A DNA stretch of 64,000 nt, from positions 1 through 64,000 of the forward strand of contig JAQFVV010006627.1 in the NCBI GenBank assembly GCA_028023455.1, in the 5' to 3' direction. Positions 34,530 through 45,660 of this stretch are shown piece by piece. Position 1 is the first letter of the stretch, and each line of letters begins with the position of its first letter. The DNA is from Epiperipatus broadwayi (Eukaryota > Onychophora > Udeonychophora > Euonychophora > Peripatidae). The translations under genes were made by a program, and so were the position numbers. The notes below the pieces were generated by a model. That model did not search any database, was not told the DNA's origin, and saw only the letters and a list, made by a program, of their open reading frames with translations.

Positions 34530-34577
34530 GGAAGTGAGAAACTGAGAGGTAAAAACCTCTTACAGCTTCTCACTTCC
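34530..34577. repeat. Strong stem-loop
   Basis: GGAAGTGAGAA pairs with TTCTCACTTCC (11 bp). An inner stem GAGAGGT/ACCTCTT follows after a small mismatch, with an A-rich loop. It lies 45 bp before a family C copy. Confidence 0.75.
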
Positions 34578-34621
34578 AGTGCTTGATTGCTCCAGTTTCC
34601 CATACTGTGATAGTTTTTAAG

Positions 34622-34905
34622 ACACATATTGCATGTTGATGGCTGAAAAGTTGGAGGTTGGAGTGGATTGAAGCCTGTCCATTAAATTATGAAGATTTGC
34701 TATCTTAATATAAACTGAACACTGATTATATATGTGTGTGGGAGATAACCTGGACCAACTGATGAGTGCTGGTTTAGCACAAAATACTTATATTGCTGAT
34801 TATTTATCTTTTCTACATGTGTGTGGTCATGTGTATCAGTTGTATGAGATAGTGTGGATAGTTGAAGGGTGCTTAAAAATCTGAGTTCAAATCCCCTATA
34901 CTTAT
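34622..34905 (+). mobile_element. Hammerhead repeat family C, 5'-truncated copy
   Basis: The plus strand matches family C from GATGGCTGAAAAGTTGGAG, through GATTGAAGCCTGTCCATTAA and the ribozyme, to TTCAAATCCCCTATA. The GAGTTCAAATCC block (34883-34894) is close to a polymerase III B box (GGTTCGANNCC). It recurs at the 3' end of all family C copies and could provide an internal promoter. Upstream unit sequence is missing. Confidence 0.8.
34754..34797 (+). ncRNA. Hammerhead ribozyme C-34.8 (G12 mutated)
   Basis: CTGATGA (34759-34765), the 5-bp stem II GTGCT/AGCAC and most of stem I are intact, but the GAAA box reads AAAA (34781-34784). Losing G12, the general base, predicts no cleavage. Confidence 0.8.
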
Positions 34906-35284
34906 AACTGTATATGTAAACTCAAAATAAATGCTATCATTTATTGTCCACCTTCTTTTAGTTCACTCTGTGTAAAAAATACAGGTCATCCCAGATTTGT
35001 CATTTTTTAAAGGGAAATTACATTTCTTCTCATTGAATATATCTGACTATTTGTATAGTTTTCAGTGTGTGCAACAGGGCCATGATATCACATCATCTTA
35101 TGTGAATGATATATTAAATTAAAATCAATTTACTAAAGATCCTGAATGTTTAAATTAGTTTTCCTTCTCAAATATGTAACGTATATTCTCTTTCTTGGCA
35201 TCCCAAAGCTGTCTGGAAGGATCAAATTCAAACTTAAAATATTTTTAATATTTATATACAAGTATAGTGTATATACTGAAGCTA

Positions 35285-35449
35285 GATGTAATTAAAGGAG
35301 ATTTGAATTCAGACTTTCAAGCTCCTTTCAATCATCCACTCTATCTAATATAACTGATACACATGATCTCATACATGTGAAAAAGATAAATAATCTCCAA
35401 TATATATATTTTGTACTAAACCATCTCCCACCCATATATATATATATAT
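35285..35449 (-). mobile_element. Family C copy, 3' portion, split by a solo LTR
   Basis: The minus strand matches family C from the 3' end to the ribozyme region. The ribozyme is destroyed: GTTTAGTACAAAATATATAT remains, but the segment holding CTGATGA and half of stem II (about 30 bp) is deleted. The unit resumes at 37637 after the LTR. Confidence 0.75.
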
Positions 35450-37636
35450 TGTAACGAGCACAGACGTTCGTTACATTGTTTTTTTTATATTTATTAAACA
35501 TGAAAGTAAATTAAAAAGTTCGCATTTAAAAATTTTCTTTAAGAATTAAAAATTGAAATTAAATATCATCTTAAACTCATATATATTAAATCGCACAGAT
35601 AAAAAAAATTATTAAAATAAAACTGTATTAAAAATAGAAAAGGTATTTTAAAAACAAAAACTTAAAAAGATTTAGAGATAAAAATATATCTTTGATTTGG
35701 AAAACAGGTTAATTAATCAGAAATGGAAATGATTGTTAATTAGTTAAATGTAAACCAGCCTTGGGCATTTAAATGTAAAAACATCGGTCAGATAGGAAAA
35801 CAATAGAAACAAATAGCCAATGAAAGAAATCCATCGGGAAATCGGACCTCAGCGAAAGGATCATCACATCGATGACATAATGCCAAGTCAATCCTTCGAA
35901 TACGTATAAAAAAAATTTGGAAATTATTAATCAGCGAGTTATTATGATTATTACGATGTGACAGATAGATGTTAGTGCAGAGGTGCGGGAGAAGAGATTG
36001 AAGGACGCACATTCAATCCCTTCAGTTGTTATAAAATGGAAAAATGAAACATCGCTTTTCTTATATTCAGAGGACCACAGGATCATCGGGAAATTTAACG
36101 CTGGATTTCAAACGGCAAGCAACTGTAAAAGATGAACATTTCTAAAACCGTAAGAACTTTATAAGATATAACGAACAATATTAATTTGAAAACACTAAGA
36201 ACTTTAAATTTTAAACTTTCCTAGTATTTAATTGTTACAAATAGAATCCTATCTGACCAAACTAAATTCTTTATTAATAGTGTTATTTGATGTATTTTTT
36301 TTCTTATTTATGTAAAATCATTTCCATTTATTTATTTTTTATTCTTTAAGTTTTTATCATGATTTTTTTGTTTTTCGTTAAATTAATTATATAAATGTTA
36401 AACTTAAGTCGGGCGTGAATGGCTGTATAGATTTGTAAAGTTATATTAGGGGAGGGTAATCTTAGGTTATTTGTGTTGTTGTTAGATTGGGTCAATGGAT
36501 TGGATATATTGATGTAGTTAGTAGATGTAGTCGGAGATTCGCTACTGGCAGAATCGCTTCATACGCCGCACTCTCCCGTTTTGCCTATGGAAGGAATTAT
36601 AAGACGCAGAGCGCAGTTCCTTTCTATGGAGTTTTTTTTTTATTGTTCTTCTCGTTAGGTAGAAGTAATATTCCTATCTAATGAGAGTCAATATCTTCTC
36701 TTAATCTTTTTGGTGCTGCCGAATTCCGTATTACATTGAATACATCGATGTATCAGATGGATTGATGCCCGTTTGACTGCGAATTTTAGCCTAAGGTTAA
36801 ATAGGGATAGAATATTTTATTTTCAAATGCAAATCTATGTGGTCTATTCATACTTGACCCTAAATAAAAATGCATTAAATTTAAGTTGTTTATAGACGCT
36901 TGCATGGATTGGTTATCGGTTAAGTATGTTTTGGGTTTTCATATTTGATCAAAATATATAGACATTCGATAAATAATGATACCTTACGGTGAGTATCTAA
37001 AATGTATTTATTCGGATGTCTTTTAAGTTATTGGTGACAATGCAAGTATCTTATGGTGAATACTATTGGGTTACGTATAAATTTCCCTCCGCAATTGTCA
37101 GTAATCAATAATTTTGTATTTTGATCGTTTATGTTTACTTTGAAATGTTTTTGACCGTGAAATCTATGTAACCGATCTATATTCAACATTATAAACAAGC
37201 TTTCATAAATTTATCTGTGCGAACTTAATTAAAATGTAAAATTAGAATATAATAGTAATTAAATGTAAATTAAAGTCAAAAATCAAAGTTAAAAATAATG
37301 TTAAATGTTAAAATGTAAACTAATACTAAAATAATTTTAAATCTTATATATATGTGCATAAATAAATGTTTGTATGCTAATTACTGGCAGTGGCTTATTT
37401 TATTTATTTTTTTAATATTGAAATATAATTAGATAAGATATTATATTATTTAATCTCTGCTATTCCACTGAGCTAGTGACATGGGCTAACGACCGGAATC
37501 CAAATTTAAAAAAAAAAAAAAAATTTTTTTTTTTGACTTACGTATCTGCCTACTTTATAAATTTTTCTAGGTTCAAATGCCTAAATGGCGCCCTGTAGTG
37601 CAGTTTACGTTAAGTACTATTCTCCAGATCGTTACA
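35450..37636 (+). mobile_element. 2.19-kb solo LTR (Gypsy/Mag-like ends)
   Basis: Starts TGTAACGA and ends TCGTTACA, an 8-bp inverted pair with TG...CA, and interrupts a family C repeat whose two halves are contiguous when the segment is removed. The target lies in a TA microsatellite, so the duplication (ATAT on both sides) is ambiguous. On the plus strand TATAAAA (36030-36036) and AATAAA (37361-37366) suggest promoter and polyadenylation signals. There is no primer-binding site, polypurine tract or protein frame: a solo LTR left by recombination. TGTAACG/CGTTACA-style ends are common in Ty3/Gypsy elements, so that class is inferred. An A15/T12-type tract lies near 37507-37534. Confidence 0.75.
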
Positions 37637-37718
37637 ATATATATATAATCAGTGCTCAGTGTATATTAAGATAGCAAATGTACAAACTTTAATAGACAGG
37701 ATTCAATCCTCTCCACTA
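37637..37718 (-). mobile_element. Family C copy, 5' portion, beyond the solo LTR
   Basis: ATAATCAGTGCTCAGTGTAT and the GACAGGATTCAATCCTCTCC block are the direct continuation of the copy at 35285-35449. Confidence 0.8.
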
Positions 37719-37719
37719 G

Positions 37720-39017
37720 TGGAGATAGTGAGGGTATAGATGTGATGAAATTAATTCAAAGTTTTGGCACTAAAAGAATTGACAATTGATAAAGAAGAAA
37801 TTACTCAGAAATTCAAATTAATGTCAACTAACCTCCTAAAATGTTGAACTGCTGTTAACCTTATAATTTTAGCCACAATTAGTAATTAAATGGTTTAATC
37901 ATTGGAGTTCATGGAAAGTTTGAGCACCAAAAATGACAGTTGAAAATATGATCTATCGTTTCTCGAATTGAGCTCGAGTTTGCTATTCTATAATGCAGAG
38001 CTTTTGACAGTAATAATCCATTTCACATCATTATGTTACCAATATATGACATTTATTTTGATATAATCTTACAATATTTAATATGCTAGCAAGATCTTGA
38101 AAATAACAATGTCTCGATAAGGAAGATAGGAGTTTCCATTGAATGAATAAAGACTTATCCTGTATTATAATTAAATTTTTTTTTAGAAATGTTCAAACAT
38201 TTAATTGACCACTAACTGCATTTACAAATGAATGGGATTAACTCCAAAGAAAACAATGTAATCTTGCGAATGCACATACACGTAATCTATAAAATAAATT
38301 GTTTATCCCAGTAGTGTAAAAAATATTTATAAGCATATTATATGTGAAATATTTACGGTTCTTGTTAGAGATAGTAGATTAGATTTACCTTTTAAAATAA
38401 TATTAAAAAAATCACTAATAGACACTTGAATTTTGATATACAGGAGTGAAGTTATATTAATTTTTTTCCTACAATCAAACATAAAACAAAAATAATTTTA
38501 TATTTTACAGAAGTAATATTTTTGAGTTCCAATAGAAAAAATAATAAAAAGATACGTATCATGAATGATATTTTCTCTTGGTTAGTATTCAAATATTAAT
38601 TACAGAATAAAATGAAAAAATAAAATGGCAAGATCAAGAAATTATTGTATAGTTATAATTTTTCTTGCAAATATATTTAATGATTAAGATGAAAAATAAA
38701 TGTTTAGATAATATTATAGGATACATAAAAAAAAAAAAAAAACTAAAAAAATTTTTTAAAAAAAAAATGCTAATAATTAGAAATAAGATGCTAAAAAATT
38801 ACAAATAAACTTTTTTCCATTTTATTGCTAAGAATATACATTTAATGCAAAATATGAACCATAAAAATATTATTTACATATCTGCATGTAAAAAAATAAC
38901 ACTCCAATAAAGTATTAAATCTGATTTTCTTATGAAAAATAAATTCAAATACAACAATTTGAAGTTTTACATTAACTTACAATTCTAAAATTAATTCTTA
39001 AGTAAAAAATAGAAAGC
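37720..39017. other. AT-rich stretch with no gene seen
   Basis: Homopolymer-rich near 38730-38770. No gene or recognised repeat. Confidence 0.6.
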
Positions 39018-39030
39018 ACCTTCTAATGTA
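39018..39030. repeat. Target-site duplication of the family A monomer (left)
   Basis: ACCTTCTAATGTA, identical to 39203-39215. Confidence 0.85.
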
Positions 39031-39202
39031 AATAGTCAAAATAAGAGTCATAGATCAATTCATAGATCACATGACCCTATCTCTTAAGCTTGTAAGTTAT
39101 AAACAGTGAGGATTGCCAAGTCCTCTACAAGCTTTATGATAAATGCTTAGCCAGAGCCAGCACATAAAATATCTCTGTCAGGAACCCCTCCCCAAACCCC
39201 TG
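39031..39202 (-). mobile_element. Family A solo copy beginning at the ribozyme cleavage site
   Basis: The minus strand matches family A from CAGGGGTTTGGGGAGGGG to GACTATTT, 172 nt. It corresponds to 23788-23960 of the tandem array, that is from the self-cleavage site to the usual 3' end. Perfect 13-bp direct repeats (39018-39030, 39203-39215) flank it. The copy therefore starts within one nucleotide of where the hammerhead should cut. That is what one expects if a ribozyme-generated 5' end was the last template position copied during target-primed reverse transcription. The HHR itself lies upstream and is absent. Confidence 0.88.
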
Positions 39203-39215
39203 ACCTTCTAATGTA
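39203..39215. repeat. Target-site duplication of the family A monomer (right)
   Basis: ACCTTCTAATGTA, identical to 39018-39030. One to three bases at the junction could belong to the element instead. Confidence 0.85.
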
Positions 39216-39544
39216 GTTGTAATTTGTGACATCTAAGGATTATTGGAGGAGACTGGCAGAAATATAGAGACATGGGTTTCATTATTTCACATTAAAATAA
39301 ATATACCATTATAAAAGAAAATATGATAAAAATTATATAAACAATACTTCCTCTACAAGAAATGAAGTTGATTTTTAAATTAATACTATTAAGGTACAAC
39401 ACAGGTAATCTAGATTTAAGAAATTCAATAATTTTTAAAAAATATGAATAAAATTATTAATAATTATTTAAATTTTATAATAACCAGATTAATTAAATAT
39501 TTTTGTGTAATATTTAATAAAAACAGTATGATAAATAAAAAAAT

Positions 39545-42500
39545 CATCATCATCGATCATTATCAATCCACTGGAGGATGAAAGTCTCTCCAAGTTCAAT
39601 CCATTTAATCTCGAGCCTCTCTTTCTTCGCATCATCCTTGCACACTTTCTTATTTCATGCATCCATCTGACATTTGTTCTCTTTCTGGCTCTTTTACAAT
39701 CTCTTGGAATCCAGTTTAAGATTTTTCATTCTCCATCTATTATCATCTCTTCTAAAAGTATGTCCAGCACAACAATATTTTAATTCTTTCAACAACATCA
39801 GTAACATCTGTTTGTTCTCTTACCCATGCCTTGAATCTTCAATCTCTTCTTATACTCCTAAGATGCATCTCTTCATACTTCTTTGAGTGGTCTGAAGTCT
39901 CTGTATTGCTCTTCTATTAAGTGTCCAAGTCTCAGATCCATAAGTAAGAACTGATAAATCACATTTATTAAAAACCTTCCTTTTCAAACACATAGGCATA
40001 TTTCCTTTTAATATTAAGTTATTTCTACCAAAAGCACTCCAACCAAGTTTAATTCTATGATTAATTTCATCCATTATGTTTCCATCTGTAGTAATAATCT
40101 GACCAAGGTATTTGTAGTTGTTAACTTCTTCTAACTCATCATAATCAATCTTTATTTTTATATTTTGAGAAAATCCATTAAACATTACTTTAGTCTTTTT
40201 AACATTTATCTTTAGTCCTACTTTTTTACTTTCATCTGATAACTCCTGTAACATTTCCTGAAGCTCTGAAGCATTATTTGCAAAAACAACTACATCATCT
40301 GCAAAATCTAAATGACTTAAATAATCTCCATTTACTTTCACTCCTTTAGCTTCCCATTTTAATCCACAAAATACTTCTTGCAGCACTGCTGTAAAAAGTT
40401 TTGGAGATATGGAGTCACCCTGTCTTACACCCTTCTCAATGTTAACCTTCCTAGTATCATTATGTAATCTAATTGTTGCTGTTGCATTTTTATAAATATT
40501 CTTCAGAATATGACAATATCTGAGTCTATACCTTGATGATCCAATGCTTTAATCACTGAAGAAATGCTTATAGAATCAAATGCCTTTTCCTAATCGACAA
40601 ATCCAAAGCATAATAGCAACTTATATTCATTGGTCCTTTGTATAACTTCTCTCAATACTTGGATATGATCTATTGTACTAAAACCACTTTTAAATCCAGA
40701 TTATTGTTTTGGATAGTTAAAATCCAATATTCTCTGTAGACGAGTTGTAATTATCTTAGTAAAAATTTTGTATAAAAGTAATAAGAGACTGATATGTCTG
40801 TAATTTCTAATATTTTCTTTATCACTAATTTTAAATCATCTGGTACATCTTTATCATTAAGACATTTGGTATATAACTTTGCCAAAAAAAATTCTATTTC
40901 TTCACCTGCTTCTTTTAATATATCAATTACAATTTCATCATTACCTGAAGCTTTTCCCTTTTTCATAAATTTAACTGCATGTTTCATTTCATCATTTAAA
41001 ATTCTTGGCAATTCAGAAGATATAATAGATGTAGGAGGTATTTGTTCTTTATTACTATATAATTCTTGTTAGAACTTCTCTAGTCATTTCATGATGTCAT
41101 TTCTCTTTTTAGTAATAGTTCCATCTCTTTTTCTTATTACAGATATAAATTTCATACCAATACCAAAATATTGATTTACACTCTTGACACTTATTCTTTT
41201 CTATAGCTTTCCTTGCTAATTCACAATTATACTTTCTTATATCATTTTCAACTCTTTTTCGCACCATTTTACAAAATCGAGATATTCAATCCTTCATTTT
41301 CACATTCCTTCTTTTCTTTGTAAATCCTCTAGTCTCAGTAGAAATTTTATAGGTCAATTGCTGATTTTTTCTACCAACTATCTTCGTTTCAGTTTTTAAA
41401 AGTGTATCAGTTATTTTTCTATTAATTTCATTTGAATCTGAATTATGTTCAAAATCTATTAATAATTGAAAATGATTTGCAAGCTGTAATTTAAATTAAT
41501 TAGAATGTTTCTGAAGATTAAGAATATCAACTGTAAATGTTGTTTTTCTTAATAATTTTTGTCTCTCTAGTTTTGCATTAATACATAACTTACATCTTAC
41601 TAATTGATGATCACTTCCTATGTTGAATTTATTAAGGACATTACAATCTTGAAATATGTATTTCCTGTTAGTCAAAATATAATCCAATTCTGCTATACCA
41701 TCATTTGGATACTTCCATGTCCATTTCTTTTTAACATTTTTCTCAAAAAAAGGATTCATAATATAAAGGTTTTCTTTTCTGCAAACTCCACAAGTCTATG
41801 TCCTCCTTCATTTCTATTACCACAACCAAATTTACCTAGATCACTTTCATCTTTCATTTGTTTACCAATTCTAGCATTAAAATTTCCTATACCAACCTTA
41901 AAATGTTGTTTCCTCTGATTAAAAGCTTTTTGTATATTCATATAAAAATCTTCTACTACTTTATCACTATAAGAACTTGTTGGTGCATAAACGTGAAATA
42001 TCTGCATTTGGTATCTGCTATTAAATTGAATAATTAATTTTGCCACTGTGACTGATACACCATCAATCTCCACAATGTTGTTCTTCCACTGTTTATTTGT
42101 AATGAATGCTACTCCACTTATACTTCCAATATTGTGCCATTGCAGTAAAATATATGTCCATCTTTTAAATCAATTCTCTTCATTTTTTTTTCTAACTTCA
42201 CAAAGTCCAATAATGTCCCATTTAATATGAGATAGTTCTTCCAATTCTTGCAATATTTCTTCACTTGAAAGTGATCTGCAGTTGTAAGTATCTAAATAAA
42301 AAATTCATCATAATGGAAGCCTGGGTCGGCAATCAGGGGATTCTTAGGAACCTTCGACCATAACCGCTACCATGGTTGGTGACTTTACAGTCTCCTGGAA
42401 TAAAGGTCATGATTTATTTTTGTCTGTCAAGATTATATACATGTATTAGAAAAAAAAATTCATTCACACATTCATTCTGCTTTATCAGGTAACTGAGAAG

Positions 42501-42735
42501 AAATACCATGGTGTTTCTTGAAAGTCAATAAACTCACTACACTGGCTAATACATGTTGGTGAGCAGCCCAAACATGTTTGTATACTATATGAATAATCAC
42601 ATAGTAATAACAACTGCAATAACAAAACGTATGGAATGAACATTAGGAATTTGCCCTGCTTAGTTAATCTAAAGCCTCCGAGAGGAATCAAAGGGTCTCC
42701 TTTCAGTTAATGGCAAACTGCATTCTGCAGCCAAA
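39545..42735 (-). pseudogene. RTE-clade LINE, copy 3, near full length but broken
   Basis: The best LINE here, in order on the minus strand. First comes a 5' UTR (42735 to about 42100). Then an APE endonuclease: 42073-41756 with FHVYAPTSS and GNFNARIG, where the usual GDFNA Asp is Asn, then 41759-41496 with WTWKYP, ELDYILTNRKY and the catalytic GSDHQLV. RT begins at 41011-40751 (KGKASGNDEI). RT continues at 40740-40390 in broken frames, and 40386-39850 carries HLDFADDVVVF, NVKKTKVMF, YKYLGQIIT and YGSETWTL. A C-terminal region with the conserved RW...W...L pattern runs to about 39560. It ends in a short GAT repeat, as RTE elements do. Frameshifts and the Asp-to-Asn change make it inactive. 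It resembles proteins annotated craniofacial development protein 2-like, which are RTE remnants. Confidence 0.92.
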
Positions 42736-42739
42736 ACAC

Positions 42740-43730
42740 TATATATACTTTAAAATTTTAAAAATATCTCAAAATTAATATGCTTACCGCTTTGTATATT
42801 TCAATTTTAGTATTGTTCCTAAATAGCTACTATAATCAGAGAAAAAATAAAGTAGTAGAGGAAAATGAGTCCTGGCATTTGTGTTTTCAACTTAACATCA
42901 ATATTGACATAAATATATATATTTACTTAAGGGTTTTTTTTTCACTTTAATGTGTATAAATTGTAAAATTGGCTGATATCAACTATTCAAATGTTTTCTC
43001 CAATCATAAATTACAAATCAAGTTAGCATAAAATTGGTCAGAACTGTACATGCTTGGGTTATATTATATTTATTTTCTTGCCATTTGAAAGGTATATTTT
43101 TTCTCTATTATGAAATTTGAATTTTAATCATTTTTTTTTCTAAAAAGATATTTTCAAACTTTTTTTTATTACTTTTTTAAATTTCATGGGAAATTCTACG
43201 CCAAAGCAATTTTCCAAGTCAAAATGAATTATGAATCTGATACAAGCTCAGATATTAATGTCACTGTAGTTCGTCCATGTGACTTGGAGATCATAATTGA
43301 AGCTCATTTAATAACTACTGTCCCAGCAAATTCTTAGAAGATGAAGATGTAATTTCTTCTTTATCTTATATGTATTGATTATATTATTAAATATAAGCAA
43401 TTATTCAATGTATCAGCTTGTTCATTTTATTGTTTTATTTGCTTATAGTTTCAACTTTTCGAGAATTCATTAGGGCAATATATATATATGAATACAATAG
43501 AAATAAATTTATTATATTTATATATATGCAATTCTTAATTTATTAATAAAAAAACTTAACATATATATCTTTATATATGAATTTATGTTTTTTTTTTCTT
43601 TTTACCTAATAATATTTAATTTATAACATGATTTTATTGCTGTCAGTTATTTATATATAAAACATATGCATATATATCTATCGCCATTAAGAGGTAGGTA
43701 TTCAAGAAATATTAAATACAATACAAATTC
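42740..43730. other. AT-rich stretch with one short less AT-rich patch
   Basis: 43165-43340 contains a 38-codon frame starting MNYESDTSSDINVT (from 43224), followed by a stop. It is too short to assign and may be a transposon remnant. The remainder shows nothing. Confidence 0.4.
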
Positions 43731-43734
43731 AATA

Positions 43735-45660
43735 TAGACTAATGTCTTTTTAGTGAGAGCATCTTAATCATAGCTATTATGACCTATATAGAGTCTATAT
43801 TTTTTATGATAAATTTTATAATTAAATTAATGCTTTTTTTGTAGATTTATACTCTATATTTGTAAAACATATTTGTTTAATTTAACTTATATTTTAATTT
43901 AGTACAACTTTTTTTAATTCTTAGTTATATAGTTTTTTAATTTTTAAAAATTGCTTACAATTTGCCTACCTTCTAGTCTTTTCTCTGTTAGAGCTTTATA
44001 AAATTTTTTGAATGTGATGTGATGCACTGTGACTTCTCCTTAAACGGAATCAGCAATCTCTCAGCAGCTATGCTTAGAGAAACATGTTAGCCACTTTACC
44101 TTCCCTTTCCATTCTCCACTCTAAGTTTTCCCATAATCTGTTCCATCCCATTTCCTCAACATAATCTTTGTCAATGCCATGACCCTCATATCTAAATCCC
44201 CCTTATCTTTTCCCAAACCTAGCATAAAACCAATAACTCACTTTCTCTATAATCACTTTAATCTTCCATAACTTCATTGTTTGTACCCTTTCTGCTTCCA
44301 AGCATTTACATTGAAGTAACAGATGCCTAATATTTTCTATGCCTTCCTTACACAACTTGCAGACTAAATCATCCATATTTTTCCATTTATGTGTATATTC
44401 CCTTGTTGCTAAAGATCTCGTTCGAGCCTTAAACAATAAACTACTTTCCTTACTATTATCATAAATTAACTCACATCCAATGTTCCATTTACTTCTATAT
44501 ACATTTAAACTTGTTTTACTCTCCATACTAGTTCTCCAACTCCCTATTCTTTATTAATGCATCTATTCTTCTATCCCACTCCTTACCACTATAACACTCA
44601 ACAATCCTCCTAACACAATAATCCCACCTTTTGTACAAGTATACTGACATAAATTCTTTATTGAAATCTTCTGCATACTGCATTACCTTCCTCACCCATC
44701 TTGTTGTCTGTCCTTTACTTGTAACCCAAATAAATACTATTTTGGCTATTCTTTTATTATCCATAAACTGCAATCTACCGAACATTTTCAATTTGCTTCT
44801 TGCATCCCTCATATAAAAACTTGACCAACCCATTTCTCCTTGAATTGCCTCCTTTGCTGTCCATACCTCTGCATCTAATGCATGTCTTCCTATTTGCTTT
44901 TGTACTTTTTCTAAGCAATCTAATACCCCTTTACTAGCACATAACGCATCATTGCCATATGTTAACTCTGCTACTGCCACTTCCTTCCATACAATTCTAG
45001 CTACATCATATTTATTATATAAAAACACTGTTAATTTCTTTATCAATCCCTTTCTTTTCTTTGCTTCATTTATCAATTTTTTTCTCCCATTCATCCAAGC
45101 AATTTTTCTTATTACTCAAGATGATTCCCAAATAACTATATCTATTCACCACACTTAACTTTATATCCCCCAATAAGAAATCTTTGTCTTCTTTTCCCCC
45201 AGTATTCACCATCATTATATTTGATTTTTCTTCACTAAATTTAATCCCCATAGCTTTACCCACCCTTGCGCATGTCCTCACCATAACTTCCATATCTTCT
45301 CTTCTTTCTGCACACAAAAAGACATCATCCGCTAAAAAAAAGACCCGGCAAATTTTATACTGTATTATAATACCCCTTACATTTGCTTTCGGTAACTATT
45401 TCTTTCTTTAGAATTAATACGTAAAATTTTTACAGAAAACAAATGTAAAAGAAGTTATAATACAGAATAAAATTTCAAAATTTTTATAATAGTTTAATAG
45501 AAAAAAGACTGGAATTAGAAGCAACTTTAAAAATTGAAAAAATTAAAAACTGTATAATAAGTTATAAGTATATAAAAAGTATTAATTGAATTATAAAATT
45601 TATCATAAAAATATAGACTATATATATATTATGCCTTTTTCTATAGGTCAGTAATATTTC
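43735..45660. repeat. Imperfect inverted repeats flanking a LINE fragment
   Basis: About 43735-43975 and 45505-45660 are inverted relatives: ATGATAAATTTTATAATTAA with AGTCTATATTTTT on the left, and their inverses on the right, plus TTTTTAATTTTTAAAAATTGC against GCAACTTTAAAAATTGAAAA. They border the LINE at 43985-45355 closely on both sides. This may be a foldback or MITE-like element into which the LINE inserted. Confidence 0.65.
43985..45355 (-). pseudogene. 5'-truncated LINE, non-RTE clade
   Basis: On the minus strand, 45350-45066 starts inside RT at FFLADDVFLCAERRED (the LADD catalytic box), continues with SEEKSNIMMVN and ends at YSYLGIILSNKKN. 45094-44528 carries the post-RT region (LTYGNDALCASKGVLDCLEK, GEMGWSSFYMRDARSKLKMF). 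44526-44203 carries the zinc-ribbon CKLCKEGIENIRHLLLQC (C-x2-C-x8-H-x4-C). The 3' UTR extends to about 43985. Only a few breaks occur, so it is younger than RTE copies 1 and 2. Its 3' UTR recurs at 29.87-30.05 kb. The layout suits the Jockey/CR1 side of the LINE tree, but the clade is not secure. Confidence 0.8.

Noticed and set aside
42480-42735. RTE 5' UTR examined for an HDV-like or hammerhead ribozyme
   Set aside because: Some LINEs carry HDV-like ribozymes at the 5' end, but I could not draw the nested double pseudoknot here and there is no hammerhead core. A covariance search would decide.
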